Part shown: piece by piece, positions 27,508 through 34,881 of the stretch
Layout of the letters: every line of letters starts with the position of its first letter
Numbering within the stretch: position 1 is the first letter of the stretch
Made by a program: the position numbers and the translations under genes
Notes under the pieces: model-generated
Seen by the model: the letters and a program-made list of their open reading frames with translations, nothing else
The model's database searches: none
What the model was told of the DNA's origin: nothing
Origin: SZUA-252 sp035716005
GTDB taxonomy: Bacteria > Eisenbacteria > RBG-16-71-46 > SZUA-252
Reading direction: 5' to 3'
Assembly: GCA_035716005.1 (NCBI GenBank)
Contig: DASTKG010000019.1
Span: 1 to 41,409, forward strand
Length of the DNA: 41,409 nt

Positions 27508-27543
27508 GTCGGCCCGCAGGCTACCACACGCCGGGGGATGGGA

Positions 27544-28770
27544 CTAGCGGCGCGGCGGTTCGAGCGCCTTGAGGCGCTCCTCGAGCCGCCGCTGCTCGTC
27601 GCGGAGTCGCTCGAGGTTCTCGTGGAGCGCGCGGATCTCGGCCTCGCTCGCCGAGCCGGCGGCGGGCGACTCGGCCCCGACGGTTCCGAGGGTCGCGGTG
27701 ATGGCGCGGATCTCGGCGTCGCGAAGCACGGTGATGTCGACATCGTCGCCCGGACGCATGCCGCGGACCATCGTGGTGATCTCGTCCGAGGTCTTCATCT
27801 CCTGCCCGTCCATCGCGAGGATTCGGTCGCCGACCCGGATTCCCGCCGCTTCCGCGGGGCTCCCGCGCGCCACCTTCACCACGCGAACGCCGAGCGTATC
27901 GGCGGCGTCGACCTTGAGCCCCACGCCGAGGAAGGCCTGCTGCACGGCGCCATGCTCCGCGAGGTCGGCGGCGATGCGATCGACCTGGTCGACCGGAAGC
28001 GCGAGGAGGACGCTGTTCGGCTGGGGCGTCGCCTGGTCGGCGCGGGCCGGCTCGCGGGGCCCCTCGGCGTCGGGCGCGGGCGGCGGCTCGGCCCGCCCCA
28101 CGACGATCGCCACCCATTCCCCGTCCTCGTTCAGGACCGCCGCTCCCGTCGCGCCGAGGTAGCTCGGCGCGTCGATCTCGACGATGTCGCCCGCGTAGGG
28201 AAAATCGATCCGCTCGCCGCGGCCGGAGACGCGGCCGAGGGCCGCTTGCGGGCGGGTGATGGAGACGTTGGAGATGACGGCGACCCACGAGCCGACCGCG
28301 AGCGATCGCGGCGAGGCGCGGCGGAGCGGCGTCAGCTGAGCGTCGAGGACCTCGAAGAGCGCGAGGTTCGACTTCCGGTCGACGCCGAGGAGCCGGGCCT
28401 CCCGCTCGATGCCCTTTCCGAGGAGAACGCTCAGCGTGCCGCCGGGGAGAGCCATGCTGGCGGTGGTGATGAGCGTGCGATTCGAGGCGACGACCGCCGT
28501 CCCGATCAGGCGCTTCAGCTTCTGACCCGGCCGCGGCGGGCCGTAGCGCATCGGGAAGCCGACCACCGTGACGACGCTCTGGTTCGCTCCGTCGACGGCG
28601 TTCAGGAGCCCCGCGTCCTCCTGGTGGACTTCCTTCGGCTCGTCGATGGCACGGGCGGGGTGAGCGGCCGCGAGGAACGCGGCAACCGCCAGAAAAGCCG
28701 CGGCGCGGCGCGCCGGACTGGCCACGCCGCGCTGAGGGAGGACGCGGCTAGAACTCGATGTAGACGCCAT
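27544..28770 (-). CDS. HtrA/DegP-like protein with PDZ domain and degenerate catalytic triad
   Basis: The protein has an export signal (AAAFLAVAAFLAAAHPARA), a trypsin-like domain of the HtrA (S1C) type (about 60-225), one PDZ domain (about 280-362), and a C-terminal coiled coil (about 376-404). The domain aligns well with HtrA, but all three catalytic positions are changed. The His site in LITTASMA is Ser105, the Asp site in SNLALFEV is Asn135, and the nucleophile in GATGAAVLN is Thr208 with the oxyanion glycine also altered. It should therefore not be a classical serine protease. It is encoded just after an anti-sigma factor, as DegP/MucD-type proteases are in other bacteria, and may act as a substrate or peptide sensor. 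The ATG at 28770 overlaps the anti-sigma gene by 23 bases. A GTG at 28725 is possible. Confidence 0.88.
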   Translation of the reverse strand: MASTSSSSRVLPQRGVASPARRAAAFLAVAAFLAAAHPARAIDEPKEVHQEDAGLLNAVDGANQSVVTVVGFPMRYGPPRPGQKLKRLIGTAVVASNRTLITTASMALPGGTLSVLLGKGIEREARLLGVDRKSNLALFEVLDAQLTPLRRASPRSLAVGSWVAVISNVSITRPQAALGRVSGRGERIDFPYAGDIVEIDAPSYLGATGAAVLNEDGEWVAIVVGRAEPPPAPDAEGPREPARADQATPQPNSVLLALPVDQVDRIAADLAEHGAVQQAFLGVGLKVDAADTLGVRVVKVARGSPAEAAGIRVGDRILAMDGQEMKTSDEITTMVRGMRPGDDVDITVLRDAEIRAITATLGTVGAESPAAGSASEAEIRALHENLERLRDEQRRLEERLKALEPPRR

Positions 28771-29527
28771 TGGCAGTCTTGTCCGTGACGGGCACGAGCG
28801 AAGGCTGCTGCGGATCCGAATTGGTCTGACCGCGCTGCAGGAAGAAGCGATCCGTCACGTACTCGTCCGTGAACTGGGAGTCGGGATTCGGGAGCGTGGA
28901 ATCGAGCCCGGCATGCGCCGAGGGGACCACGCGGTCGGCGATCTCGACGATCCCGTTTCCGCCGGCGGAGGGCTGGGACGCCGCGGCCCGTCCGGTCTCG
29001 TGCGTCGGGCGGGTCGAAGCGGCGGCCAGCGTCGGGTTCGCCGGAATCGAGGGAACGCTCTCGGTCGACGGCGCCGCGACGCGATCCGCGGCGGGAGCGA
29101 CCGCGCCGGGAGTCGCCGGGCCGCTCGCGGCGACCTGGGACGGCGTGGAGCCCTTCGACACCGAGAGGGGGCTTCCCGGAATGATGAAGGCGGCCACCAC
29201 CACGGCGCAGGCGCTCGCGCCCACGACGAAGATCGGGCGGAGGGCCTGAGGCGTGAGGAGGCCGTGGAGCCACTCGATCACGGTCGGCCGCATCGCCTCG
29301 CCCGAACGGATCCGGTCCATCAGATCGTCCTCGAAATGAGGGCTCGTCTCCGCCGACGTCGCGACCGAGGCGTCGAGAACGAGCGCCATGGCCCCTTTCA
29401 GCTCGCGGAGCGACTGCGAGCAGCGGCGGCAGCCGAGGAGATGCGATTCGAATTTGCGGCGCTCCGCCTGATTCAATTCGTCGTCGAGAAAGGCGGAGAA
29501 GAGCGATTCCGCGGACCGGCAGTTCAT
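28748..29527 (-). CDS. Transmembrane anti-sigma factor with zinc-finger (ZAS) domain
   Basis: The N-terminal domain has the ZAS motif: Cys3, then His29, Cys33 and Cys36 in ESHLLGCRRC, within a helical domain that binds the ECF sigma factor in the cytoplasm. A membrane helix runs at about 98-117 (PIFVVGASACAVVVAAFII). The remaining 140 residues are predicted periplasmic and rich in Ala, Pro, Ser and Thr, ending ...TDKTANGVYIEF. The ATG overlaps the sigma-factor stop as ATGA, the usual arrangement for a cognate pair. Release of the sigma factor by regulated proteolysis is typical of the family. The protease is not evident here, because the adjacent HtrA-like protein seems inactive. Confidence 0.9.
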   Translation of the reverse strand: MNCRSAESLFSAFLDDELNQAERRKFESHLLGCRRCSQSLRELKGAMALVLDASVATSAETSPHFEDDLMDRIRSGEAMRPTVIEWLHGLLTPQALRPIFVVGASACAVVVAAFIIPGSPLSVSKGSTPSQVAASGPATPGAVAPAADRVAAPSTESVPSIPANPTLAAASTRPTHETGRAAASQPSAGGNGIVEIADRVVPSAHAGLDSTLPNPDSQFTDEYVTDRFFLQRGQTNSDPQQPSLVPVTDKTANGVYIEF

Positions 29528-30171
29528 ACGTCCTCCAGCGTCAGGTACGGCTTGAGCCTCTCCTTCAGCATCATCCGGGCGCGATTGATGCGCGATCGCA
29601 CCGTGCCGCCCGGGATGCGGAGAATCTCGCCTACCTCTTCGTAACTAAGTCCCTCGACGTCCCGGAGCACCACCGCCTCGCGGTAGCGAGGGGGAAGTTT
29701 GCGGAGTGCTTCGGCGACCTTCGCGCGGATCTCGCCGGCGTTCAGGTCTTCGTCGGGGAGGGGGTTCGAATCGGGAAACGGGAGCCCCTGTCCGCCCGTC
29801 TCTTCTTCCAGGGCGTCGAGGCTGAAGGTCCCCTTGTGGCGAACCCGGCTCCGAATTTCATTCTTCGTCAGGTTGACGGCGATCGTGAAGATCCACGTCG
29901 AGAACTTGCCGCTCTTCCGGTAGCGCTCCCGATTGCGGAAGACGCGGAGGAACACCTCCTGCGAGATCTCCTCGGCGCGGTCCCGGTCGTTGATGAAGCG
30001 CGAAACCAGATTCATGATGCGGCCCCGGTAGCGCTGGACGAGCGCGCGGAACGCGATCTCGGAGCCTGTGGCGCAGCGCTCCATCACGTCTTCGTCGCTC
30101 AGCTCGGCTAGGGTGTCGAGCCGTTTCAATCGCACGAGCTCCAAGGGCACGTCGTCGTCCTCCGGGTTCAT
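29524..30171 (-). CDS. ECF-type RNA polymerase sigma factor (RpoE-like)
   Basis: A 215-residue sigma70-family factor with region 2 (FRALVQRYRGRIMNLVSRFI, DRAEEISQEVFLRVFRN, GKFSTWIFTIAVNLTKNEIRSR) and region 4 (LRKLPPRYREAVVLRDVEGLSYEEVGEIL, GGTVRSRINRARMMLKERL). Regions 1.1 and 3 are absent. The linker (about 113-148) is acidic. It redirects RNA polymerase to promoters of its regulon, probably for envelope stress. It lies between a periplasmic TPR gene and its anti-sigma factor. The 70-base gap upstream (30172-30241) shows no clear promoter, but an ECF-like GGAACC lies at 30203-30198, consistent only weakly with autoregulation. Confidence 0.95.
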   Translation of the reverse strand: MNPEDDDVPLELVRLKRLDTLAELSDEDVMERCATGSEIAFRALVQRYRGRIMNLVSRFINDRDRAEEISQEVFLRVFRNRERYRKSGKFSTWIFTIAVNLTKNEIRSRVRHKGTFSLDALEEETGGQGLPFPDSNPLPDEDLNAGEIRAKVAEALRKLPPRYREAVVLRDVEGLSYEEVGEILRIPGGTVRSRINRARMMLKERLKPYLTLEDV

Positions 30172-30241
30172 GAATTTCTACCCCGGGGGTGGTGGCAGGT
30201 TCCTGGAAACGTGGCGGTTGGCGACGCCCCGGCGAGGGGGG

Positions 30242-31939
30242 TCAGCGGCCCGGTTCGGCCGGAGAATCGGGGGTTTCCGGGCTGAGCGAGAGGCCCGGGA
30301 CCGGGGCCCGCACCCGGATCGCCTTGGCCCGCGCCGCGGCCTCCTTCGCCTCGGTGTCGAGGCGGAGGCTCCGGCAGACGTCGGCCAGAATCGTGTTGGC
30401 GTCGAGAGAGGCCTCGGGACAGGCGGCGGCCTGGCGCAGGAGGTCGCGAGCCGATTCCAGCTGCCCCTTTTGATGCCGGATTCGGCCCAGCATCAGCAAG
30501 GCCTTGCCGTTTTTGGGGTTGAGCTGAATCGCCCGCTCCAGCTGAGTGGCCGCGCGGTCGCTCTTTCCGCGGCTCAGGTCGGTCGCGGCGAGGAAGGTCA
30601 GGCATTCCGAAGTCTCTCCTCCGAGGTCCCGAAGCCGCTCGAAGGCCCACTGGGCCAGGAGATTGTCGCCGATGGCGCTCGCCGCCGAACCGAGCTCCTG
30701 ATAGAGGGGGGGGCTGGCGATGCCGCGGGACGCGCTCTCCCGGATGAGGGCCACCGACTCGTCGGGGTGCCCGATGAGAGCGTAGCACAGGCTGGCCGCC
30801 AGCACCTGGCGCGGCGTATCGAGGCCGCCCATGCGGGCCGATTCGAGGAGGTAGACCCCGCGGGAGCGGTCGCCCTTTCGAATCTCCAGATAGGCGACGA
30901 CGAGCGACTCCTCGCGCGACACGCCCGTCCTCGAGAGGAGCCGGCGGTATTCGGCGAGGGCCCCCTTCTCGTCTCCCAGCGACACCGAGGCGCGGGCGCG
31001 AAGCGCGATCGCCCGCGAGTCGTTCGCCGCGGGCTTCACGATCTCGATCGCGTCCCGGTTCGAGCCCGAGACGAAGAGCTGCCGTCCGGCCTCGATGCGA
31101 AGCTCGGATTCCTTGATTCCCCTCGAATCCGCCCATCGGACGAGCTGGCGGAACTCGACCTCTTTCCCATGCTCGAACAGGAACGCGCCGTAGCCGGCGA
31201 TCTCGGCGGTTCGCGCTTCCGGAAGAAGGGCGAGCGAGCGGAGGAGCGTCTCCTCGAGGACCTTGTCCCCGGTGCGCTGGGCGAGACGGACCCCCAGGGA
31301 GAGGACGCGCGAATCCTCGGGCCGGAGCTCGAGAGCCAGCTGGAGGGCCTGATTCGCTTCCTCCAGCCGGCCGTCCTCGAGCGAGAGGCCGAGGATCCCC
31401 GTGGCGATCCAGGCGAAATCGGGGAGCAGGACGTCGGTGCGCTTCAGGTCGGCCAGCGCCGCGTCGTACGAACGGGATAGCTCGTGCGCGAGAGCTCGAA
31501 GGCCGTAGAGCTCGGGGGGCGCGCCGAGCTGGCGAAGGGGGGGCGTGAGCACCTGCACCGCGCCCTGGCACTCCCCGGCGCGCAGGCGCATCCGGCCCAC
31601 GAGCATCGCCGCGTCCACGTTGAGGCTGTCGCAGGCGAGGGCCCGCTCGCCCCACTGGAGCGCTTCGTAGTCCTGGCCCATGTCTTCGTGAAGGGTGGCG
31701 ACGCGGGCGGCCGCGAAGGCGCTCCGCGGTTCGAGCGTGGCGAGCGATTCGGCCCAGGCGATCGCGCTCTCGGACTCCCCGCCGGCTTCGGCGAGGGAGG
31801 AGCGGACGACGAGCGTGAGATCGGCGGGCGGCAGGAGGGTGTACTGGGCGTGCGCGGGCTGGGCCGTGGAAACGGCCATGAAGAGCGCGATCAGGAAGGT
31901 CGCCACGTCACCGGTCGTTCGTTTGCCTGCGTCGCTCAC
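30242..31939 (-). CDS. Exported TPR-repeat protein
   Basis: A 565-residue protein with an export signal (ATFLIALFMAVSTAQPAHA) whose predicted cleavage leaves Gln at +1 (AHA before QYTLLPP). The rest is a long array of tetratricopeptide-like helix pairs, for example FAAARVATLHEDMGQDYEAL, ARALALLPEA-type segments and AIQLNPKNGKALLMLGRIRH. TPR arrays bind proteins and scaffold envelope complexes. The exact family is not recognised. The start is the GTG at 31939, with GGGAG 7 bases upstream. It precedes the ECF sigma gene on the same strand by 70 bases and is preceded by the rnc terminator, so it heads the next operon. Its own promoter is probably at 32021-32049. Confidence 0.85.
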   Translation of the reverse strand: MSDAGKRTTGDVATFLIALFMAVSTAQPAHAQYTLLPPADLTLVVRSSLAEAGGESESAIAWAESLATLEPRSAFAAARVATLHEDMGQDYEALQWGERALACDSLNVDAAMLVGRMRLRAGECQGAVQVLTPPLRQLGAPPELYGLRALAHELSRSYDAALADLKRTDVLLPDFAWIATGILGLSLEDGRLEEANQALQLALELRPEDSRVLSLGVRLAQRTGDKVLEETLLRSLALLPEARTAEIAGYGAFLFEHGKEVEFRQLVRWADSRGIKESELRIEAGRQLFVSGSNRDAIEIVKPAANDSRAIALRARASVSLGDEKGALAEYRRLLSRTGVSREESLVVAYLEIRKGDRSRGVYLLESARMGGLDTPRQVLAASLCYALIGHPDESVALIRESASRGIASPPLYQELGSAASAIGDNLLAQWAFERLRDLGGETSECLTFLAATDLSRGKSDRAATQLERAIQLNPKNGKALLMLGRIRHQKGQLESARDLLRQAAACPEASLDANTILADVCRSLRLDTEAKEAAARAKAIRVRAPVPGLSLSPETPDSPAEPGR

Positions 31940-31962
31940 GATTCGTCTCCCGAAAGGTACCC

Positions 31963-31998
31963 AAAAAAGGGAATGAGGAAGGCCCTGGGGCCTTCCTC
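31963..31998 (-). terminator. Intrinsic terminator after rnc
   Basis: GAGGAAGGCCC and GGGCCTTCCTC (31998-31975) are perfect 11-bp complements with a 2-base loop, so in practice a 9- or 10-bp stem with a small loop. Six bases further on the minus strand is TTTTTT. This ends the yceD-to-rnc operon. Because a candidate promoter lies upstream of it (32021-32049), it may also attenuate transcription of the TPR-sigma operon. Confidence 0.85.
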
Positions 31999-32020
31999 CC
32001 CTGTTCGAGACGACGCCGCT

Positions 32021-32049
32021 ATTATACCGCTCTACGACTCTCCATGCAA
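32021..32049 (-). promoter_or_regulatory. Candidate sigma70-type promoter at the end of rnc
   Basis: On the minus strand TTGCAT (32049-32044) is followed after 17 bases by a perfect TATAAT (32026-32021). The -35 box lies within the last rnc codons. The predicted start, near 32014, is before the terminator at 31998-31963 and 75 bases before the TPR GTG, so readthrough or antitermination would be needed to express the next gene. Confidence 0.5.
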
Positions 32050-33216
32050 GGACGGTGAACCGGAACCGACGGCCGACTCGCGCGGCGACTCGCCCTCGTC
32101 GCCGGGCGTGGACGAGCCCGATTCCCCGCCTTCAGGCTTTCCCTCGCCCCGTCCCCGACCTCCGCGACGGCCACGCCCTCCACGGCGGCGGCGACGCCGG
32201 CCGTCGCGATCCCCCGCGGCCTCGGCCCGGGGTTCCCTCTCGCCCGGTTCCGCGCCCTCGGCCCGTTCCGCCCGTTCGGGCCGCTCCGCCCGTTCGGGCC
32301 GCTCCGCCCGTTCGGCGCGCGCGCCCCGTTCGCCGCGCTCGCCACGCTCGTGGCGCTCGCCACGCTCATGGCGCTCGCCGCGCTTTTCACGTTCCGGGTG
32401 CGCGCCCGGCGCCCGATGGGTGGCGTGCGGCCGCTTTTCGCTCTTCCCCGCCAGCTTCTCGAAGTGGAGGAGCGCGTCGCGGGCCGCTTCCTGCTCGGCT
32501 TCCTTCTTGTTCTGCCCGTGCCCGCGGCCGAGCGACTTGCCCGAGACGACGACGTCCACCGTGAAGAGTTTCTGGTGGTCGGGACCGTTCTCGCTCGAGA
32601 TGCGGTACTGCGGATGGGTCTTGAACTCGCCCTGCACGTACTCCTGGAGCATCGACTTGTAATTGGCGAGATTCGCGTCGCTCAGGATGTTGTGCACTTC
32701 CTTCAGGAGAAGGCGCGCCGTCAGCTGGCGCGCCGGCTCCAGGCCGCCGTCGAGGTAGATGGCCCCGATGACGCCTTCGAGCGTGTCGGCGAGGATGGAG
32801 GCGCGGTTGCGGCCCCCGGAGCCGCCCTCGGCCTCGCTGAGGAGGATGTGCTTCCCGAGGCCCATGTGGCTCGCGGTGCGGGAGAGAATGACGCGGCTCA
32901 CGAGGAGCGACTTCATCTTCGTCAGCTCGCCCTCGCGGAGCTTCGTGAACTTCTTGAAGAGGAATTCGTTCACCACGAGGCCCACCACCGAGTCGCCCAG
33001 GAACTCCAGGCGCTCGTTCGACTCCCCGCCGCGACCGGGAGTCGCGTGGAGATAGGATCGGTGGGTCATGGCCAGGCGCGCGAGCGCCGGATCCTTGAAC
33101 TTGTAATGGACGCAGCGTTCCAGACCGTGCAAATCGAAATCGCGGTCCTTGCCGCGTGACGCGGGGGCCGGGGCCGACGGGCGGTCCAGGCCGAACAGCT
33201 TTCGTAGAAATCTCAC
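32032..33216 (-). CDS. rnc: Ribonuclease III with long basic/acidic repeat tail
   Basis: RNase III cuts double-stranded RNA in rRNA and mRNA processing. The catalytic domain has NERLEFLGDSVVGLVV (67-82) and ADTLEGVIGAIYLDGG (143-158) with the metal-binding acidic residues. The double-stranded RNA-binding domain (about 185-254) has YKSMLQEYVQG and KEAEQEAARDALLHF. Up to here it is a normal 255-residue enzyme. A further 140 residues follow that are not part of the family: Glu-Arg-Gly/Ala repeats (ERHERG, AERPER) at about 276-325, an Arg/Gly-rich block (RRRRRRGGRGRRGGRGRG, 340-357), then a Ser/Gly/Glu end. The start is a GTG at 33216, 33 bases after fabF. The order fabF-rnc is common. Confidence 0.96.
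   Translation of the reverse strand: MRFLRKLFGLDRPSAPAPASRGKDRDFDLHGLERCVHYKFKDPALARLAMTHRSYLHATPGRGGESNERLEFLGDSVVGLVVNEFLFKKFTKLREGELTKMKSLLVSRVILSRTASHMGLGKHILLSEAEGGSGGRNRASILADTLEGVIGAIYLDGGLEPARQLTARLLLKEVHNILSDANLANYKSMLQEYVQGEFKTHPQYRISSENGPDHQKLFTVDVVVSGKSLGRGHGQNKKEAEQEAARDALLHFEKLAGKSEKRPHATHRAPGAHPEREKRGERHERGERHERGERGERGARAERAERPERAERPERAERAEGAEPGEREPRAEAAGDRDGRRRRRRGGRGRRGGRGRGEGKPEGGESGSSTPGDEGESPRESAVGSGSPSLHGES
32265..32386. repeat. 18-base tandem repeats within the rnc tail
   Basis: Two repeat sets adjoin. Set one has about three copies of an 18-base unit (GCTCCGCCCGTTCGGGCC type, 32265-32318), encoding Glu-Arg-Pro-Glu-Arg-Ala. Set two has an 18-base unit (GCTCGCCACGCTCGTGGC type) at 32337-32354 and 32355-32372 with a partial third copy, encoding Glu-Arg-His-Glu-Arg-Gly. 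The units are multiples of three, so copy-number change would lengthen or shorten the tail without shifting the frame. Confidence 0.85.
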
Positions 33217-33223
33217 GGGTTTC

Positions 33224-33247
33224 GGATTCCGCCCTCGGGCGGAGTCC
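33224..33247 (-). other. Hairpin between fabF and rnc
   Basis: TCCGCCC pairs with GGGCGGA around a 2-base GA loop and is extended by three more pairs after one mismatch. The structure fills most of the 33-base gap between the fabF stop and the rnc GTG. E. coli RNase III cuts a leader stem to control its own mRNA, so this is a candidate for similar autocontrol. There is no T-run, and the stem is short for an RNase III target. Confidence 0.35.
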
Positions 33248-33249
33248 GC

Positions 33250-34506
33250 CTATGCCACGTATCTCGACAACGCCAGGGTGACGTTGTGCCCGCCAAAGCC
33301 CAGTGAATTGGAGAGGGCTGCCCGCACTTCGACCTGTCGTGCGGTGTTGGGGACGTAGTCGAGATCACAGTCGGGATCGGGATTCTCGTAATTGATCGTC
33401 GGGGGAAGCGTCTTTCGCTCCAGGGCGAGAACGCAAATCACGGTCTCGAGCCCTCCGGCGGCTCCGAGAAGATGCCCCGTCATCGACTTCGTCGAGCTGA
33501 TGGCGATCTTCCGGGCGTGGTCCCCCAATACCGACTTGATGGCTTGGGTTTCGTACTTGTCGTTGAGCGGCGTGGAAGTGCCGTGGGCGTTCAGGTAACC
33601 GAACGACTCGGGGCCGAGCCCCGAATCGGCGATCGCCGCCCTCATGGCCCGCGCCGCACCCTCACCCTCGGGGGCGGGCGCGGTCATGTGATGGGCATCT
33701 CCCGTGGCGCCGTAACCGACGAGCTCGGCGTGGATGGTCGCGCCTCGGCGCTTCGCGTGCTCGAGTTCCTCGATCACGAGAACGCCCGCTCCTTCCCCCA
33801 TCACGAAACCGTCGCGCTGGGAGTCGAAGGGTCGCGACGCCCGGCCCGGCTCGTCGTTCCGCGTGGACATGGCTTTCATGGAGCAGAATCCGGCGAACGA
33901 GACGGGAGTCACCGGCGCCTCCGCGCCTCCCGTGATCATCACGTCCGCCTCGTCGTTCTGGATGTGCCGCATCGCGTCTCCGACGGCGTGGGCCCCCGAC
34001 GCGCATGCCGAGACCGTGCAATAGTTCGGTCCCTTCGCGCCGAGCTGGATGGAGATCTGGCCCGAGGCCATGTCGGAGATCATCATCGGAATGAAGAACG
34101 GGCTCACGCGTCCCGGCCCCTTCTCGAGAAGCGTGCGGTGCTGCTCCTCGAAGGTGCCGATGCCGCCGATGCCGGATCCCACGATGACGCCGTAGCGCGT
34201 GGGGTCGACGGTCTCGGGCGACACGCCTGCTTGAGTGACGGCCTGCACCGCGGCCCCGATCGCGTACTGGACGAAGAGATCCGCGCGGCGGATCTCCTTC
34301 CGGTCGAGATAATCCTCGGCCCGGAAGCCCTGCGCTTCGCCCGCGATCGTGGTGTCGTAGCCGGTGGTGTCGAACCGCGTGACGCGGACGATCCCCGACT
34401 CACCCGCGGTGAGCCGCCGCCAGAACGTCTCGACATCGGAGCCGAGGGGCGACACGACCCCCAGCCCGGTGACGACGACGCGACGCGGCGATGCGTTCTT
34501 CCTCAT
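33250..34506 (-). CDS. fabF: 3-oxoacyl-ACP synthase II
   Basis: FabF condenses malonyl-ACP with acyl-ACP in chain elongation. The thiolase fold has the catalytic triad: Cys in VSACASGAHAVG, His in HGTSTPLND, and His in TGHLLGAAG. It starts RRVVVTGLGVVSPLGSDVETFW and ends LGFGGHNVTLALSRY, both typical. The length of 418 residues is normal. The ATG at 34506 is 75 bases after acpP, and that gap shows only GC-rich sequence with a GGAG upstream of the start. It lies between acpP and rnc in the common fatty-acid cluster. Confidence 0.97.
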   Translation of the reverse strand: MRKNASPRRVVVTGLGVVSPLGSDVETFWRRLTAGESGIVRVTRFDTTGYDTTIAGEAQGFRAEDYLDRKEIRRADLFVQYAIGAAVQAVTQAGVSPETVDPTRYGVIVGSGIGGIGTFEEQHRTLLEKGPGRVSPFFIPMMISDMASGQISIQLGAKGPNYCTVSACASGAHAVGDAMRHIQNDEADVMITGGAEAPVTPVSFAGFCSMKAMSTRNDEPGRASRPFDSQRDGFVMGEGAGVLVIEELEHAKRRGATIHAELVGYGATGDAHHMTAPAPEGEGAARAMRAAIADSGLGPESFGYLNAHGTSTPLNDKYETQAIKSVLGDHARKIAISSTKSMTGHLLGAAGGLETVICVLALERKTLPPTINYENPDPDCDLDYVPNTARQVEVRAALSNSLGFGGHNVTLALSRYVA

Positions 34507-34581
34507 GACGTGGATTCGCTCCGTGACGGCGCGCTCGCGGGGATTCTCTCCCGGCGCGCGCCGCGCGCGTTCGCGCGATCG

Positions 34582-34830
34582 TTAGGCGTTCTTCGGGACG
34601 TGGGACTCGAGATACTTGATGGCATCGGCGACCGTCGTCATCTTCTCGGCGTCCTCGTCCGGGATTTCGAGATCGAACGCCTCCTCGAGGGCCATGACCA
34701 GCTCCACCGTGTCGAGCGAATCGGCGCCCAGATCGTCGATGAACGACGCTTCCGGCGTCACCTGCTCGGGCGCCACGCCCAGCTGATCCACGATGATCTG
34801 CTTGACCCGTTCCTCACTGAATGCGGCCAT
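34582..34830 (-). CDS. acpP: Acyl carrier protein
   Basis: An 82-residue ACP that carries acyl chains on a phosphopantetheine arm. The attachment serine is in the DSLDTVEL motif, preceded by FIDDLGA. The helix-III region EEAFDLEIPDEDAEKMTTVADAIKYL is typical. The ATG at 34830 follows a GGGAGG-type ribosome binding site about 11 bases upstream. It is acidic, as expected, and lies between fabG and fabF. Confidence 0.98.
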   Translation of the reverse strand: MAAFSEERVKQIIVDQLGVAPEQVTPEASFIDDLGADSLDTVELVMALEEAFDLEIPDEDAEKMTTVADAIKYLESHVPKNA

Positions 34831-34881
34831 ACGCGTTTACACCTCCCTTTGAGTGCATCCCCGCTCGTGCGAAGGACGCGA

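Noticed and set aside
30198..30203. GGAACC as an ECF -35 box for autoregulation of the sigma gene
   Set aside because: No convincing -10 element lies 15-17 bases downstream, so I did not list it as a promoter.
34507..34581. GC-rich alternating sequence between acpP and fabF as a terminator
   Set aside because: It can form several weak alternative stems, but none has a T-run or a clear single fold.
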